Below, one piece after another: positions 43,607 through 53,000 of a stretch of 64,000 nucleotides of DNA. This stretch comes from Burkholderiales bacterium (GTDB taxonomy: Bacteria > Pseudomonadota > Gammaproteobacteria > Burkholderiales > Burkholderiaceae_C), in NCBI GenBank assembly GCA_013044035.1, contig JABEVE010000029.1, forward strand, positions 62,001-126,000, given 5' to 3'. The notes under the pieces were generated by a model. The model saw nothing but the letters and a program-made list of their open reading frames with translations, was not told the origin of the DNA and searched no databases. Position 1 is the stretch's first letter. Every line of letters starts with the position of its first letter. A program made the translations under genes and the position numbers.

Positions 43607-45031
43607 TCAGGCTTCGCGTGCCGGATCGTAGAAGTCGCCGAACAGCTCGGCGTCGGACGGACGGTCCTCCTGGATGGGCACCGACACCCAGGTGGTGTTC
43701 AGGTAGTGCTTGAGATGCACGTTCTCCGACACGATGTTGCCACCCCAGGTGCCGCAACCCAGGCTGGAGGTCATCGGCATGCCGTTGTTGAATGCCCCGG
43801 CGTTCGCCTTGGACTGCGGCTGGCGCACCATGATGCGGCTGACCGGCGCGGCCATCGCCAGGCGATGGATGTGGTCCTGGGCGAAGGAGTAGATGCCGCA
43901 GGAATGTCCCTTGCCACCAACTTCGTAGATTGCCCGCATCATCTCCAGCGCCTGGTCGAAACCGCTGTACGGGTAGACCGCCAGCAAAGTCGTCAGCTTT
44001 TCGCCCGAAAACCGGTGCTGTTTGCCGATGCCGTCGCCATGCACGATGATGAACTTGCGGTCATCCGCAATCGTGAACCCGGCTGCGCGTGCCAACTGCT
44101 GCGGAGCAATCGCGACCGTGTCCGCCAGCCGATGGCCTGCGTCATCCCACATGGCACGGCGCAGCATGTCTTTTTCCTGGTCGCTCGCCAGGTAGCCACC
44201 CTCGGCCTGAAGCTGCTCCAGGAATGCTTGAAAGACTGTCGCTTCGATGATGAGGTTGCCATCCGCCGAGCAGCCCGAGCCGAAGTCCGACGTCTTGGAC
44301 AAGCGGGTGTTGCGCGCCGCTTCGGCGATGTCGGCCGTCTCGTCGATGATCATGGTCGAGTTGCCCGCCCCCACGCCGTACGCCGGCGTGCCCGAGCTGT
44401 ACGCGGCGCGCACCATCGGCTGGCCGCCGGTGGCGATGATCAGGTCGGCACGCGCCATCAGCGCCTGGGACATCGGGATATTCACCCTGGTCAAGCACTG
44501 CAACAGGTCGGGCGGCGCGCCTTCGCGCACCAACGCCTCGCGCATCAGGCGCACGGTTTCGAAAGAGGTTTTCTTCGAGCGTGGATGCGGCGAGAAGATC
44601 ACCGCGTCACGAGCTTTGAGTGCGTAAATCGCGTTACCCGCGGGGGTGAGGTCGGGGTTGGTGGTCGGCACGATGCACGCAATCACCCCGACCGGTTTGC
44701 CGTACTTGACGATGCCCTTCTCGGGAATCTCCTCGATGATGCCCACACTCTTTTGCCGCAGCGCATCGCGCAGCACGCCGCGAATCTTCATGCGCTTGCC
44801 CATGCGACTTTCGGGATCTCCCAAGCCGCTCTCGGCGATGCCTTCGGCAACCAGGCGGGTGAAGGTGGTCTTGTTGGCAACCGCCCAGGCGACCGCCTGG
44901 CACAGCCGGTCGACCCGGGCCTGATCGTAGGTTTCGACGATGGCCAGCGCCTTGCGGGCGCGCTCGAACGCCTGATCGAGTTCGTGTTGCTGCTCTTCGG
45001 TGATGCTCTTTTTGACCTCGGCTTCTGCCAT
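43607..45031 (-). CDS. CoA-acylating aldehyde dehydrogenase (SauS-like)
   Basis: Aldehyde dehydrogenase of 474 residues of the acylating branch, converting an aldehyde and CoA to an acyl-CoA, or the reverse. The catalytic cysteine is Cys254 in TSDFGSGCSADGNLII; ACIVPTTNPDLTPAGNAIY and FSPHPRSKKTS match the acylating enzymes. The nearest named relative I recognise is sulfoacetaldehyde dehydrogenase SauS. The typical partner sulfoacetaldehyde acetyltransferase is not recognised here, so the substrate is left open. ATG at 45031 has GTGGAG upstream; an earlier GTG lacks a site. Confidence 0.9.
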   Translation of the reverse strand: MAEAEVKKSITEEQQHELDQAFERARKALAIVETYDQARVDRLCQAVAWAVANKTTFTRLVAEGIAESGLGDPESRMGKRMKIRGVLRDALRQKSVGIIEEIPEKGIVKYGKPVGVIACIVPTTNPDLTPAGNAIYALKARDAVIFSPHPRSKKTSFETVRLMREALVREGAPPDLLQCLTRVNIPMSQALMARADLIIATGGQPMVRAAYSSGTPAYGVGAGNSTMIIDETADIAEAARNTRLSKTSDFGSGCSADGNLIIEATVFQAFLEQLQAEGGYLASDQEKDMLRRAMWDDAGHRLADTVAIAPQQLARAAGFTIADDRKFIIVHGDGIGKQHRFSGEKLTTLLAVYPYSGFDQALEMMRAIYEVGGKGHSCGIYSFAQDHIHRLAMAAPVSRIMVRQPQSKANAGAFNNGMPMTSSLGCGTWGGNIVSENVHLKHYLNTTWVSVPIQEDRPSDAELFGDFYDPAREA

Positions 45032-45078
45032 GTCGCGTTGCTCCACTCGGTTGGGTAGGGTTGGGTGCGGCCGCTGGA

Positions 45079-46569
45079 TCAGCGGCGCACGAATGGGTTC
45101 TGGACGTCAAGGTCCGAAGACAGCCAGACGCACTTGGTCTCGAAGTAGTCCTGGATCGCCTCGATCCCGGATTCACGACCGATCCCCGATCGCTTGAATC
45201 CGCCGAACGGCGAGGTGTAGCTGGTGGCACGGTAGTTGTTGACCCAAACCGTGCCAGCCTTGATGTTCTCGGTGACGTACAACGCTCGCTGCAGGCTTCG
45301 GGTCCAGACACCGGCAGCCAGGCCGAACTGCACATCGTTGGCGATGCGCACGGCATCGGCCTCGTCCTTGAACGCAATCACCGAGAGCACGGGCCCGAAC
45401 ACCTCCTCCTGGGCGATGCGCATGCGGTTGTCGACGCCGACGAAGACGGTCGGCTCGACAAACTGTCCTGAGCCGATTTCGGGGCGAGCGCGGCCGCCGG
45501 TCACGCAGCGCGCGCCCTCCGCCCTGGCAATCTCGATGTAGGAAAGAATCTTCTCGAACTGCGGCCGGGTCGCGATCGGGCCGATCTGGGTTTGCGGGTC
45601 GGCAGGGTCGCCGAGCCGGACGTTGGAGACGAAGTCGACCAGGCGCTGGACGAAGGCATCGTGGATGCTCTCCTGCACCAGAAGCCTCGATCCGGCCTGG
45701 CAGGTCTGCCCCGCTGCGGCGAAGATTCCACTGACCACGCCCAGCAAGGCGCGATCAAGGTCGGCGTCGTCGAACACGATGTTTGGCGACTTCCCACCGA
45801 GCTCGAGAGTGACCGTCTTGAGGCCGCGCGCCGCGGCCTCGTAGATCTTCTGCCCCGCGATCTCGCCGCCGGTGAATCCGATGTGCGCCACGTCAGGGTG
45901 CGCCACCAAGGGCGCGCCGACCTCGGGGCCGAAGCCGGTGACGACATTGACCACGCCCGGCGGGAAGCCTGCACGGGCGAACAGTTCGGCGAATTCCAGC
46001 ATCGATGCCGAGGTGAATTCGGAAGGCTTGATGACCACGGTACAACCAGCCGCCAGCGCCGGCGCCAGCTTCCAGCTGGTCAGGGTCAGCGGCGAGTTCC
46101 ATGGCGTGATGATCGCCACAACACCCTTGGGCTCGTGGCGCGTGAACGCCAGCACACCCGGCTTGTCCGTCGGGATCACGGTGCCCTGCACCTTGTCGGC
46201 CAGGCCGGCGTAGTAATGAAAGTACTCGGACAGGTAGTTGACCTGGGTCACCACTTCCGCCGCGAGCTTGCCGTTGTCGCGTCGCTCGATCTCGGCCAGG
46301 CGCGGAGCGCTCTCGCCAATCAGGTCGGCCAGTCGCCGCAGCAGCGCGCCGCGCCCCGAGGCGCTCAACGCCGGCCACGGGCCTGACTCGAAGGCGCGTC
46401 GGGCGGCACGCACCGCGCGGTCGACATCGGTCTGCGAGCCGCGGGCGATCATCGCCCAGTCCTTGCCGGTGAACGGATCCTGGCTGGCGAAGTATTCGCC
46501 CCCGGCGGGCGCCATTGACTCGCCGTCAATAAAGAGCTCGTAACGCGCCAGTGCTTCGACTTGTGACAT
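45079..46569 (-). CDS. NAD(P)-dependent aldehyde dehydrogenase
   Basis: Classical aldehyde dehydrogenase of 496 residues oxidising an aldehyde to its acid. The catalytic set is Asn158 in ITPWNSPL, Glu256 in LELGGKSPN and Cys290 in AGQTCQAGSR. The coenzyme loop reads GFTGGEIAG, where most relatives have Ser after GFTG, an unusual change. The start MSQVEALARYELFIDGE is standard; a 37-residue extension is rejected. It lies 47 bases upstream of the acylating enzyme, so the operon holds both aldehyde-oxidising types. Confidence 0.93.
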   Translation of the reverse strand: MSQVEALARYELFIDGESMAPAGGEYFASQDPFTGKDWAMIARGSQTDVDRAVRAARRAFESGPWPALSASGRGALLRRLADLIGESAPRLAEIERRDNGKLAAEVVTQVNYLSEYFHYYAGLADKVQGTVIPTDKPGVLAFTRHEPKGVVAIITPWNSPLTLTSWKLAPALAAGCTVVIKPSEFTSASMLEFAELFARAGFPPGVVNVVTGFGPEVGAPLVAHPDVAHIGFTGGEIAGQKIYEAAARGLKTVTLELGGKSPNIVFDDADLDRALLGVVSGIFAAAGQTCQAGSRLLVQESIHDAFVQRLVDFVSNVRLGDPADPQTQIGPIATRPQFEKILSYIEIARAEGARCVTGGRARPEIGSGQFVEPTVFVGVDNRMRIAQEEVFGPVLSVIAFKDEADAVRIANDVQFGLAAGVWTRSLQRALYVTENIKAGTVWVNNYRATSYTSPFGGFKRSGIGRESGIEAIQDYFETKCVWLSSDLDVQNPFVRR

Positions 46570-46676
46570 CGCGTTCTCCGTGCCGATCGTGCCGGCAACG
46601 GTCCTCGTGTGATTCGTTGGGAAACATGCCGTTCGACTCAATCGGCGCGCGCAAACGCGGGGCTGACCCCGCTGGT

Positions 46677-47459
46677 TCAACGCGCACTGAGCGAGCGCCT
46701 GAGGACCTCCAGCACGCTTCGCACATCGTCGATCGGCACCTGGCCGGGAGCCGACGCGCGCGAGCCGACAGCAAAACTGACTGTCGAGCCGAACATCCAG
46801 CCGAACAACCGGGTCAGCGCGCCGTACGGTCCCATCGACATGGTGATCAGGGGCATGGCATGGCGCCTCGATGCATCCAGCGTCGCCTGCAGCAGGGCCA
46901 GCACGTCGCCGACATCGCCCGGCATCACGGCAACCTTCGCCACATCCGCGCCCAGGCGCTCGGCCGTGGCGAATTTCTCGGCCATGTCGCTCAGGCTCGG
47001 CGTGCGCTGAAAGTCATGGAACGAGCCGATCAGCAGCGCGCCGCAAGCCTTCGCAGCCCGCAGGGCACGCTGGAAATGCTCGGGGGCGCTGCCGAGTTCG
47101 CAATCGACGAAATCGACGGATCCGTCCGCGCACACCGTCTCGATGCCGCGACTGACGGTGTCCTCCGAGGCCGTGATTGGCTGTCCGCCCTCCCGGATCG
47201 ACCGTCTCGTGTAGATGATCGGGATGTCCCTGGCGATGCGCCGCAGCTCGCGCGCGGCCCCGGCGATGCGGTCGACATCGCCAAGCGCCTCGAAAAAGTC
47301 CACCCGCCATTCGAGCAGGTCGGGTTGCTTCGCCACCACCGTCGCCGCCTCGGCACGCAGGCTGTCCAGGTCGCGTGCGACCAGTGGCGCGCAGACCAGG
47401 GGTTCAGCGCCACCGGCGACCACGCGCCCGCGCAACTGGATCGATCGACTCATGTTCAT
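46677..47459 (-). CDS. aroD: Type I 3-dehydroquinate dehydratase
   Basis: TIM-barrel enzyme of 260 residues that removes water from 3-dehydroquinate through a Schiff base. The signature residues are present: Glu50-Trp-Arg52 with VDFF, His148 in SFHDFQRTP and the Schiff-base lysine Lys175 in VAKVAVMP. The C-terminal SMGPYGALTRLFGWMFGS is also typical. The chosen ATG lies eight bases after GGAGG. Beside a shikimate dehydrogenase in a catabolic operon it probably serves quinate or shikimate breakdown rather than aromatic amino acid synthesis. Confidence 0.93.
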   Translation of the reverse strand: MNMSRSIQLRGRVVAGGAEPLVCAPLVARDLDSLRAEAATVVAKQPDLLEWRVDFFEALGDVDRIAGAARELRRIARDIPIIYTRRSIREGGQPITASEDTVSRGIETVCADGSVDFVDCELGSAPEHFQRALRAAKACGALLIGSFHDFQRTPSLSDMAEKFATAERLGADVAKVAVMPGDVGDVLALLQATLDASRRHAMPLITMSMGPYGALTRLFGWMFGSTVSFAVGSRASAPGQVPIDDVRSVLEVLRRSLSAR

Positions 47460-47526
47460 TGCCATCACCTCCAGGCCATCGGCGTCCCGCGCCGCAGGGC
47501 GCAGGACACTTCCAGACCGCAGACCG

Positions 47527-48849
47527 TTAGAACTTGTACAAGAAACCTGCTTCGATCCCGGTGATCCTCTTGCCCGTCAGATCGGCGGACGAGAACCCCG
47601 GACTGTTCAACGGGCCCGACGAGCCAGCTTCCATGAAGGCTGCGTTGGTATCGTTGCTCAGGCCGTTGACGAGGGCATACAGGGTGGTGCTCTTGTAGCC
47701 GGTGTAGAAGGCCCCGGCCGCCCAGCCCTTGGCCCCGGCATTGGAGATGGTGCTGCTGCGGATTTGGCCGTACAGCGCACCCAAACGCAGCGCCTCGGTG
47801 ACATCGTAGTCGGCCGAGATCTGGTAGATGTTGTAGTAGTTGTTGATGCCGGAGCTGGTTCCGGTCAGCGGCGTCGTCACGCCCGTCGCCGCCGAATAGA
47901 TACCACCGATGTTGCTGAAACCGCTGTTCGGGCCGACGTTGGAGCGCACATAGGTCAGGTAGACCTTGCCACGGCCGTAGTTGTAGTCGGCGTAGAGATT
48001 CTGGTACTCGGCCTTGGTGTTGTAGGTCGCGCCGGCCGGGGCATTCCCCCACAGACCGTTGTAGCCGACATCGATCGGGCCATTCGTGTAATCGGCGCCC
48101 AGCTGGTAGACCGCGCCGTTGCTGCCCACGGTGCTGCCGTTGGCTGACGACAAGGCATAGTGCGCCTGCAGATGCAGGCCGGCCATGCGCGGCGAGCTGT
48201 ACGAAATGTCGCGATCGAAGCGCGACGGCACGCCGAAGGCGTTGACCACCGAACCCAGGGTGCGCGACGTGAAGTCGATCTTGCCGCCGTCAAAGAAGGC
48301 AATGGTGTTCTGGCGGCCAACGCGGAATTCACCCACGGGAGTCTGCACACCGGCCCAGGCCTGGCGGTCGAACAAGCGCCCGGCGCCCGGATTGCCGCCG
48401 TTGCGGAAGTCCAGGCTCTGCTCGAGGACGAAGTTCATGGCATAGTCGGGGGCGATGACGCGGCTGCCGGTCAAGCCCAGGCGGCTGCGCAGCAGGGCGC
48501 CGTCGTACAGCGCAGTCAGGTTCGCACCCGAACTGCTGTGCAGGTAGGCGCCGAACTGGTCGACGTCGCCATACAGCTTGACGAAGTTGTCCTTGCCGCC
48601 GAGGCGCAGCGGATCGTTCGGATTCCAGATCGGCGCGGTGCTGGCGGGCTTCTCCGCGACCATCTTCTGCGTGGCGGCCGTCTGTTGCGCAGTCTGCGTC
48701 TGCTGCGCCTTCAGTTGCTGCACTTCGGCCTGCAGTTGTTGCACCGCGGACTTGAGGTCGGCAATCTCGTCGGCATGTGCCGCCGGCAGCGCCGCGACCA
48801 GGATGCCGGCCGAAAACAGCGCGGCGCTCAGCGATTTGAGTGTGGACAT
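47527..48849 (-). CDS. Outer membrane porin
   Basis: Porin of 440 residues. A signal peptide (LSAALFSAGILVAALPAAHA) precedes an N-terminal coiled coil (DLKSAVQQLQAEVQQLKAQQ) and a beta-barrel of alternating hydrophobic strands ending in FLYKF, the C-terminal phenylalanine needed for assembly. The coiled coil is like that of some trimeric specific porins. It sits in the middle of the catabolic operon and probably brings the substrate across the outer membrane. Confidence 0.9.
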   Translation of the reverse strand: MSTLKSLSAALFSAGILVAALPAAHADEIADLKSAVQQLQAEVQQLKAQQTQTAQQTAATQKMVAEKPASTAPIWNPNDPLRLGGKDNFVKLYGDVDQFGAYLHSSSGANLTALYDGALLRSRLGLTGSRVIAPDYAMNFVLEQSLDFRNGGNPGAGRLFDRQAWAGVQTPVGEFRVGRQNTIAFFDGGKIDFTSRTLGSVVNAFGVPSRFDRDISYSSPRMAGLHLQAHYALSSANGSTVGSNGAVYQLGADYTNGPIDVGYNGLWGNAPAGATYNTKAEYQNLYADYNYGRGKVYLTYVRSNVGPNSGFSNIGGIYSAATGVTTPLTGTSSGINNYYNIYQISADYDVTEALRLGALYGQIRSSTISNAGAKGWAAGAFYTGYKSTTLYALVNGLSNDTNAAFMEAGSSGPLNSPGFSSADLTGKRITGIEAGFLYKF

Positions 48850-48907
48850 TGAACTCCTCCTTCGTGGTTATGAGCCGTTTCCGGCGGTTGGTAGAACTGC
48901 AAATGCT

Positions 48908-50671
48908 TCAATCGGTGCTGACATGCGACACGCCGCCTTGCGGCGAGTAAATGTCGAGGATGTTCCAGTGGCCCGAAGTCGGCACCGGGTTGTTGCGCAT
49001 GGCGACGTCGATGACGAAGGGCTTGTTCGACGCGATCGCGCGCTCAAGGATCTCCTTGAATGCGGCGGCCGATTCAACCTTCTCGCCCAGCGCTCCATAG
49101 GCACGCGCGACTGCCGCGAAGTCGGCCTGGTAGGGCTTGCCGTCTTTGACGAAAACCGTCCCCAGCGTCGTGCCGAAATGGGCCTTCTGCAACCCGGCAA
49201 TCGTGCCGAACGCGAAGTTGTTCATGACCACCCACACCACCGGGATGTTCTCTTCGACCGCAGTGGCCAGCAGCGCCGGGTTCTGGCCGAAGCCGCCGTC
49301 GCCCACCAGCGAGACGACCACGCGGTCCGGGAACGCGAGCTTGGCCCCCATCGCCGCCGGCGCACCGAATCCCATCGTCGCGTAGCCGCCCGGGGTCAGG
49401 ATCGATCCCGGTTCATAGACCGGGAACTGCTGGCCGACGCCGTTCTTGTTCCAACCGACGTCGGTGGTGATGATCGCGTCGCGCGGCAGCACGTCGCGCG
49501 CCACCGCGAGAATGCGTTCGGGCATCATCGGGAAGCAGTCATCTTCGGCAAATTTGCGATTTCCAGCGACGAATTCCTTGCGGTATTCGGCGATCGATTG
49601 GCGCAATGCGTCGTCGCGCCGCCCCTCGGGCAGCATCTCGCGCGCTACGCGATTGAGCACCGTGAGCGCCTGGCGCAAATCGGCGACGACGCCGATCTCG
49701 GCCGGGTAGTTGCGCCCGATCTCGCTGGGATCGACGTCGATATGGATGAGCTTGCTCGCCCCCGGAATATTGAAGGTGTAGGCGCTTTCCCACGAGCTGC
49801 AGTCGGCCTCGCAAAAGCGCGTGCCCAGCCCCAGGATCCAGTCGGCGCCGAGGCAGCGGTCGTTGACGAACTGCGTGCCCCAGAACCCGGTCATGCCCAG
49901 CGTCAGGTCATGGTCGTCGGGCAGCACTCCCTTGCCCATCAGCGAATGTGCAACCGGCAGGCTCAAGTGGTCGACGAGGCGGCGCAGTTCATCGGCAGCG
50001 CCGGCCAGGATCACGCCGCCGCCGGCGTAGATCAGCGGGCTTTTTGCATCGAGCAGTGACTGCACGATGCGTCGTGCAGTCGGATCGTCGATCGACGGCT
50101 TGGTCAGCTTGCGCGTGTGGCGGCTGACCCTGGCGAACAAGGCCTCGTCGATCTCGGCCGAGAAGATGTCCATTGGTACGGACACCAGCACGGGCCCAGG
50201 GCGACCGCTCTCGGCCAGCTGAAAGGCCTTTTCGATGATCTCCGGAAAGAGGTCCGCGCGGTCCACACGCCATGCGCGCTTGACGAAGGGTCGATAGATT
50301 TCCCATTGCGCCGCGTCGGCATGCATGTTGACCTCCTGGTGAGGATGCTTGCCGTAGTAGTAGCTGGGGATGTCTCCGGCGATCACCACCATCGGGATCG
50401 AATCGAGTGCGGCGTTGGCCACTCCGGTGGCGGCATTGGTCAGCCCCGGGCCAAGGTGGCTGAGAACCACGGCCGTTTCGTTGCGGGCCCGCGCGTAGCC
50501 ATCGGCGGCATGGGCGGCAATCTGCTCGTGCCGCGTGTTGATGAAACGAATCGAGCTCTTTTCAAGCGCGGACAGCACCGCGATATTGGTGTGACCGCAG
50601 AGCCCGAAGATGTGCTTGACGCCACGGTCTTCGAGGTAGCGGACGAGTTGATGTGAGATAAGTTGCTTCAT
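48908..50671 (-). CDS. Thiamine diphosphate-dependent enzyme (acetolactate synthase-like)
   Basis: ThDP enzyme of 587 residues with the three domains of the acetolactate synthase/2-hydroxyacyl-CoA lyase family. The activating glutamate is Glu49 in INTRHEQIAAHAADGYARA, preceded by FGLCGHTNI. The ThDP-binding motif begins LVGDGGFGQNPALL and ends MNNFAFG. Reactions in this family include acetolactate synthesis, oxalyl-CoA decarboxylation, 2-hydroxyacyl-CoA cleavage and hydrolysis of cyclic 1,2-diones. I cannot place it in one subfamily. The neighbouring CoA-transferase favours a CoA-ester substrate, and the cyclic-acid context favours ring cleavage. Confidence 0.9.
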   Translation of the reverse strand: MKQLISHQLVRYLEDRGVKHIFGLCGHTNIAVLSALEKSSIRFINTRHEQIAAHAADGYARARNETAVVLSHLGPGLTNAATGVANAALDSIPMVVIAGDIPSYYYGKHPHQEVNMHADAAQWEIYRPFVKRAWRVDRADLFPEIIEKAFQLAESGRPGPVLVSVPMDIFSAEIDEALFARVSRHTRKLTKPSIDDPTARRIVQSLLDAKSPLIYAGGGVILAGAADELRRLVDHLSLPVAHSLMGKGVLPDDHDLTLGMTGFWGTQFVNDRCLGADWILGLGTRFCEADCSSWESAYTFNIPGASKLIHIDVDPSEIGRNYPAEIGVVADLRQALTVLNRVAREMLPEGRRDDALRQSIAEYRKEFVAGNRKFAEDDCFPMMPERILAVARDVLPRDAIITTDVGWNKNGVGQQFPVYEPGSILTPGGYATMGFGAPAAMGAKLAFPDRVVVSLVGDGGFGQNPALLATAVEENIPVVWVVMNNFAFGTIAGLQKAHFGTTLGTVFVKDGKPYQADFAAVARAYGALGEKVESAAAFKEILERAIASNKPFVIDVAMRNNPVPTSGHWNILDIYSPQGGVSHVSTD

Positions 50672-50729
50672 GCCGGTCTCCTGGTGTTGCGAGCCGCCCT
50701 GTGCAGGGCGGCCCGGTGTGTCGTCGAAA

Positions 50730-51986
50730 TCAGATCACCGCCTGTGCGCGCATGGCCGCAATCGCTTCTGCCGAATAGCCGATCGAGCCAAGGATTTCCT
50801 CGCTGTGCTCGCCCAGCCGCGGTGGCGGCAGGGTCACGTCGGGGTTGCCTTCGCTCATCTTGAAGCCGCTGCGCACGACGTCGAACGGCCGGTCCACGCC
50901 GGCCGCGGAATCGAAGTGCGCCAGCAGTTCGCGCTGCCTGACCTGCGGATGGGCCAGGGCCTCGGGCACGCTCAGCACCCGACCCGCCGGAACCCCTTTC
51001 TCGGCCAGAAGCCGCTCCCATTCATGGGCCGGCCGCGCCGCCAACGCCTGTTCGATCAGTTCCTTGAGCTGCGCGCGATGGCGCTTGCGCGCTTCGCGTT
51101 CGGCGAATCTCGGATCCTGCGCCAGATCGGGTCGTCCGATGAGTTCTGTGAGCGCAACGAACTGCTCTTGCCGATTGGCGGCGATGTTGAGCAGTCCCTC
51201 GCCTGTGGCGAAGGTGCCGGAAGGCGCTGCGGTGAAGTTTTCGTTGCCCAGCGGGTGCGGCTCGCGTCCGGCGATGAGGAAGTTGGAAACCACCCACCCC
51301 ATGGTCACCAGCGTCGCATCGAGCATCGAGACATCGATGAACTGGCCGCGCCCGTGTTGGGCCCGGCCGACCAGTGCGCTGGTCACCGCGAATGCCGCGG
51401 TGAGCCCGCCGATGGAGTCGCAGATCGGATACCCCACACGCAGCGGCGCACTTTCGGCGTCGCCCGTGATGCTCATGACTCCCGAGAGCCCTTGCACGAT
51501 CTGGTCGTAGGCGGGCGCGGACCTCATCGGTCCGTCCTGGCCGAAGCCCGAGATCGCGCAGTACACCAGTTGCGGATTGCGCTGGCGGAGCACGTCGTAG
51601 CCCAGCCCCAGGCGGTCCATCACGCCGGGGCGGAAGTTCTCGATCAGCACGTCGGCGCTATCGACCAGGCGCATCAGTGCCTCGCGCCCTGCCGGTTTCT
51701 TCAGGTCGAGTGCGAGGGACTTCTTGCCGGCGTTCTGCGCGATGAATGACGCGCCCATGAAACGGGAGTTGAGGCCAGCGTCGGCGCCGAGCTGGCGCGC
51801 AAGATCTCCCCGGCTCGGCTCCTCGACCTTGATCACCTCGGCTCCGAGCAAGGCCAGCTGGTAGGCGCAGAACGGGCCTGCCAGAACATTGGTCAGGTCG
51901 AGCACGCGGATGGCCGCCAGCGAATGCGACTTCGACTCGCCCCCTGCGGGAGCCTGAGATGTGTTTGGAGTCTGATTCATATCCAT
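50730..51986 (-). CDS. Class III (CaiB/BaiF-type) CoA-transferase
   Basis: CoA-transferase of 418 residues moving CoA between carboxylic acids. The catalytic aspartate is Asp161 in SAPAYDQIVQGLSG, at the place of Asp169 in formyl-CoA:oxalate CoA-transferase. IRVLDLTNVLAGPFCAYQLA, ENFRPGVMDRLGLGYD and DVSMLDATLVTMGW are family signatures. The start is uncertain: no ribosome site precedes either nearby ATG at 51986 or 51980. It ends 59 bases before the ThDP gene, suggesting that the ThDP enzyme acts on the CoA ester it makes. Confidence 0.92.
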   Translation of the reverse strand: MDMNQTPNTSQAPAGGESKSHSLAAIRVLDLTNVLAGPFCAYQLALLGAEVIKVEEPSRGDLARQLGADAGLNSRFMGASFIAQNAGKKSLALDLKKPAGREALMRLVDSADVLIENFRPGVMDRLGLGYDVLRQRNPQLVYCAISGFGQDGPMRSAPAYDQIVQGLSGVMSITGDAESAPLRVGYPICDSIGGLTAAFAVTSALVGRAQHGRGQFIDVSMLDATLVTMGWVVSNFLIAGREPHPLGNENFTAAPSGTFATGEGLLNIAANRQEQFVALTELIGRPDLAQDPRFAEREARKRHRAQLKELIEQALAARPAHEWERLLAEKGVPAGRVLSVPEALAHPQVRQRELLAHFDSAAGVDRPFDVVRSGFKMSEGNPDVTLPPPRLGEHSEEILGSIGYSAEAIAAMRAQAVI

Positions 51987-52064
51987 GGAAAACGACAAGA
52001 GGCTGCTGCACCGCAAGATTGCGATCGCCCGGCTCGCCTGACATGCTGTTTCATGCGCCGGGCT

Positions 52065-52952
52065 TCAGGTCAGGGCTGCGGCTACCGGCGCCGGGCGCGC
52101 CATGGTGGCGAACAGGCCTCCGCCGACAACCATGGCGATGCCCAGCAGGGTCAGCCCGACCGGGAGGTTTCCGAACACCCATGCCCCGAGCAGGATGACC
52201 CACAGCACCTGCACGTAAGCCACCGGCGCCACGCGCGACGCCGGCGCCGATTCCAGCGCCCGGATCATGCAGAAGTGCCCCGTTCCCGAAAACAACCCGG
52301 CGCAGGCGAGCAGCAATCCACCGCGCAGGTCGGGAGATTTGTGCGAGAGCATCAACGAAATACCGGTCACCGCGGCGCCCACCAGCATCACGAAAAACAT
52401 CGAGTTGGCCACCGCATCGCGAGCCGTCACGTGGCGGGTCAGCGCCTGGTACAGCGCGTAGCTCAAGGCCATGATCAGTGGCAGCAGCACGGCTGGAGTG
52501 TCAAACCCGCCTCCGGGCCGCACGATCAACAGCACGCCGCTGAACCCCATCGCGATCGCCAGCCAGACCAGCGGGTTGACACGCTCACGCAGAAATACAA
52601 CCGCGATCAACGTCAGCAACAGGGGGTGGATGAAGCTGATGGCCTGCGCCTCGGCAATCGGCATCAGGCGCATCGCCAGCACGATGGTCACGGTGCAACT
52701 GGTCAGCAGGAGCCCCCGCAGCACCTGCAGCCAGGGATGCTGCGTGCGCACCAGCGCGACGCCGCGGCGTGGGCCGTACATCGCCACCACGAGCAGCAGC
52801 GGAACCACGTAGCGCGCAAAGACGATCTGGTTGATCGGGTAGATGCCGGCGAGATACTTGGACAGCGTGTCGGCGCTGGCGAACATCAGTGTCGCGGCAA
52901 AAGCCAGGGCGACACCATGCCCGTGACGATGACGGTGTGCGACATCAAGCAT
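52065..52952 (-). CDS. EamA/DMT-superfamily permease
   Basis: Inner membrane protein of 295 residues with ten predicted helices in two EamA repeats, for example LAFAATLMFASADTLSKYLA at the start of repeat one and LLLACAGLFSGTGHFCMIRA at repeat two. RLMPIAEAQAISFIHPLLLT is the typical end of the first repeat. DMT proteins transport metabolites or export toxic intermediates. It could serve the pathway of the operon; no substrate can be named. Confidence 0.9.
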   Translation of the reverse strand: MLDVAHRHRHGHGVALAFAATLMFASADTLSKYLAGIYPINQIVFARYVVPLLLVVAMYGPRRGVALVRTQHPWLQVLRGLLLTSCTVTIVLAMRLMPIAEAQAISFIHPLLLTLIAVVFLRERVNPLVWLAIAMGFSGVLLIVRPGGGFDTPAVLLPLIMALSYALYQALTRHVTARDAVANSMFFVMLVGAAVTGISLMLSHKSPDLRGGLLLACAGLFSGTGHFCMIRALESAPASRVAPVAYVQVLWVILLGAWVFGNLPVGLTLLGIAMVVGGGLFATMARPAPVAAALT

Positions 52953-53000
52953 CGCGCAGGCTCCGCGGGCGCACCGGTCCGATCGTCGGCCGCAACGCGA

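Noticed and set aside
43607-50671. A sulfoacetate or taurine pathway (SauS plus Xsc)
   Set aside because: The acylating aldehyde dehydrogenase is SauS-like, but the ThDP enzyme lacks the Xsc N-terminal pattern, and no sulfite exporter or phosphotransacetylase gene is nearby.
48908-51986. A standard oxalate degradation pair (frc-oxc)
   Set aside because: The CoA-transferase fits, but the ThDP enzyme's start and substrate region do not resemble oxalyl-CoA decarboxylase as I know it.
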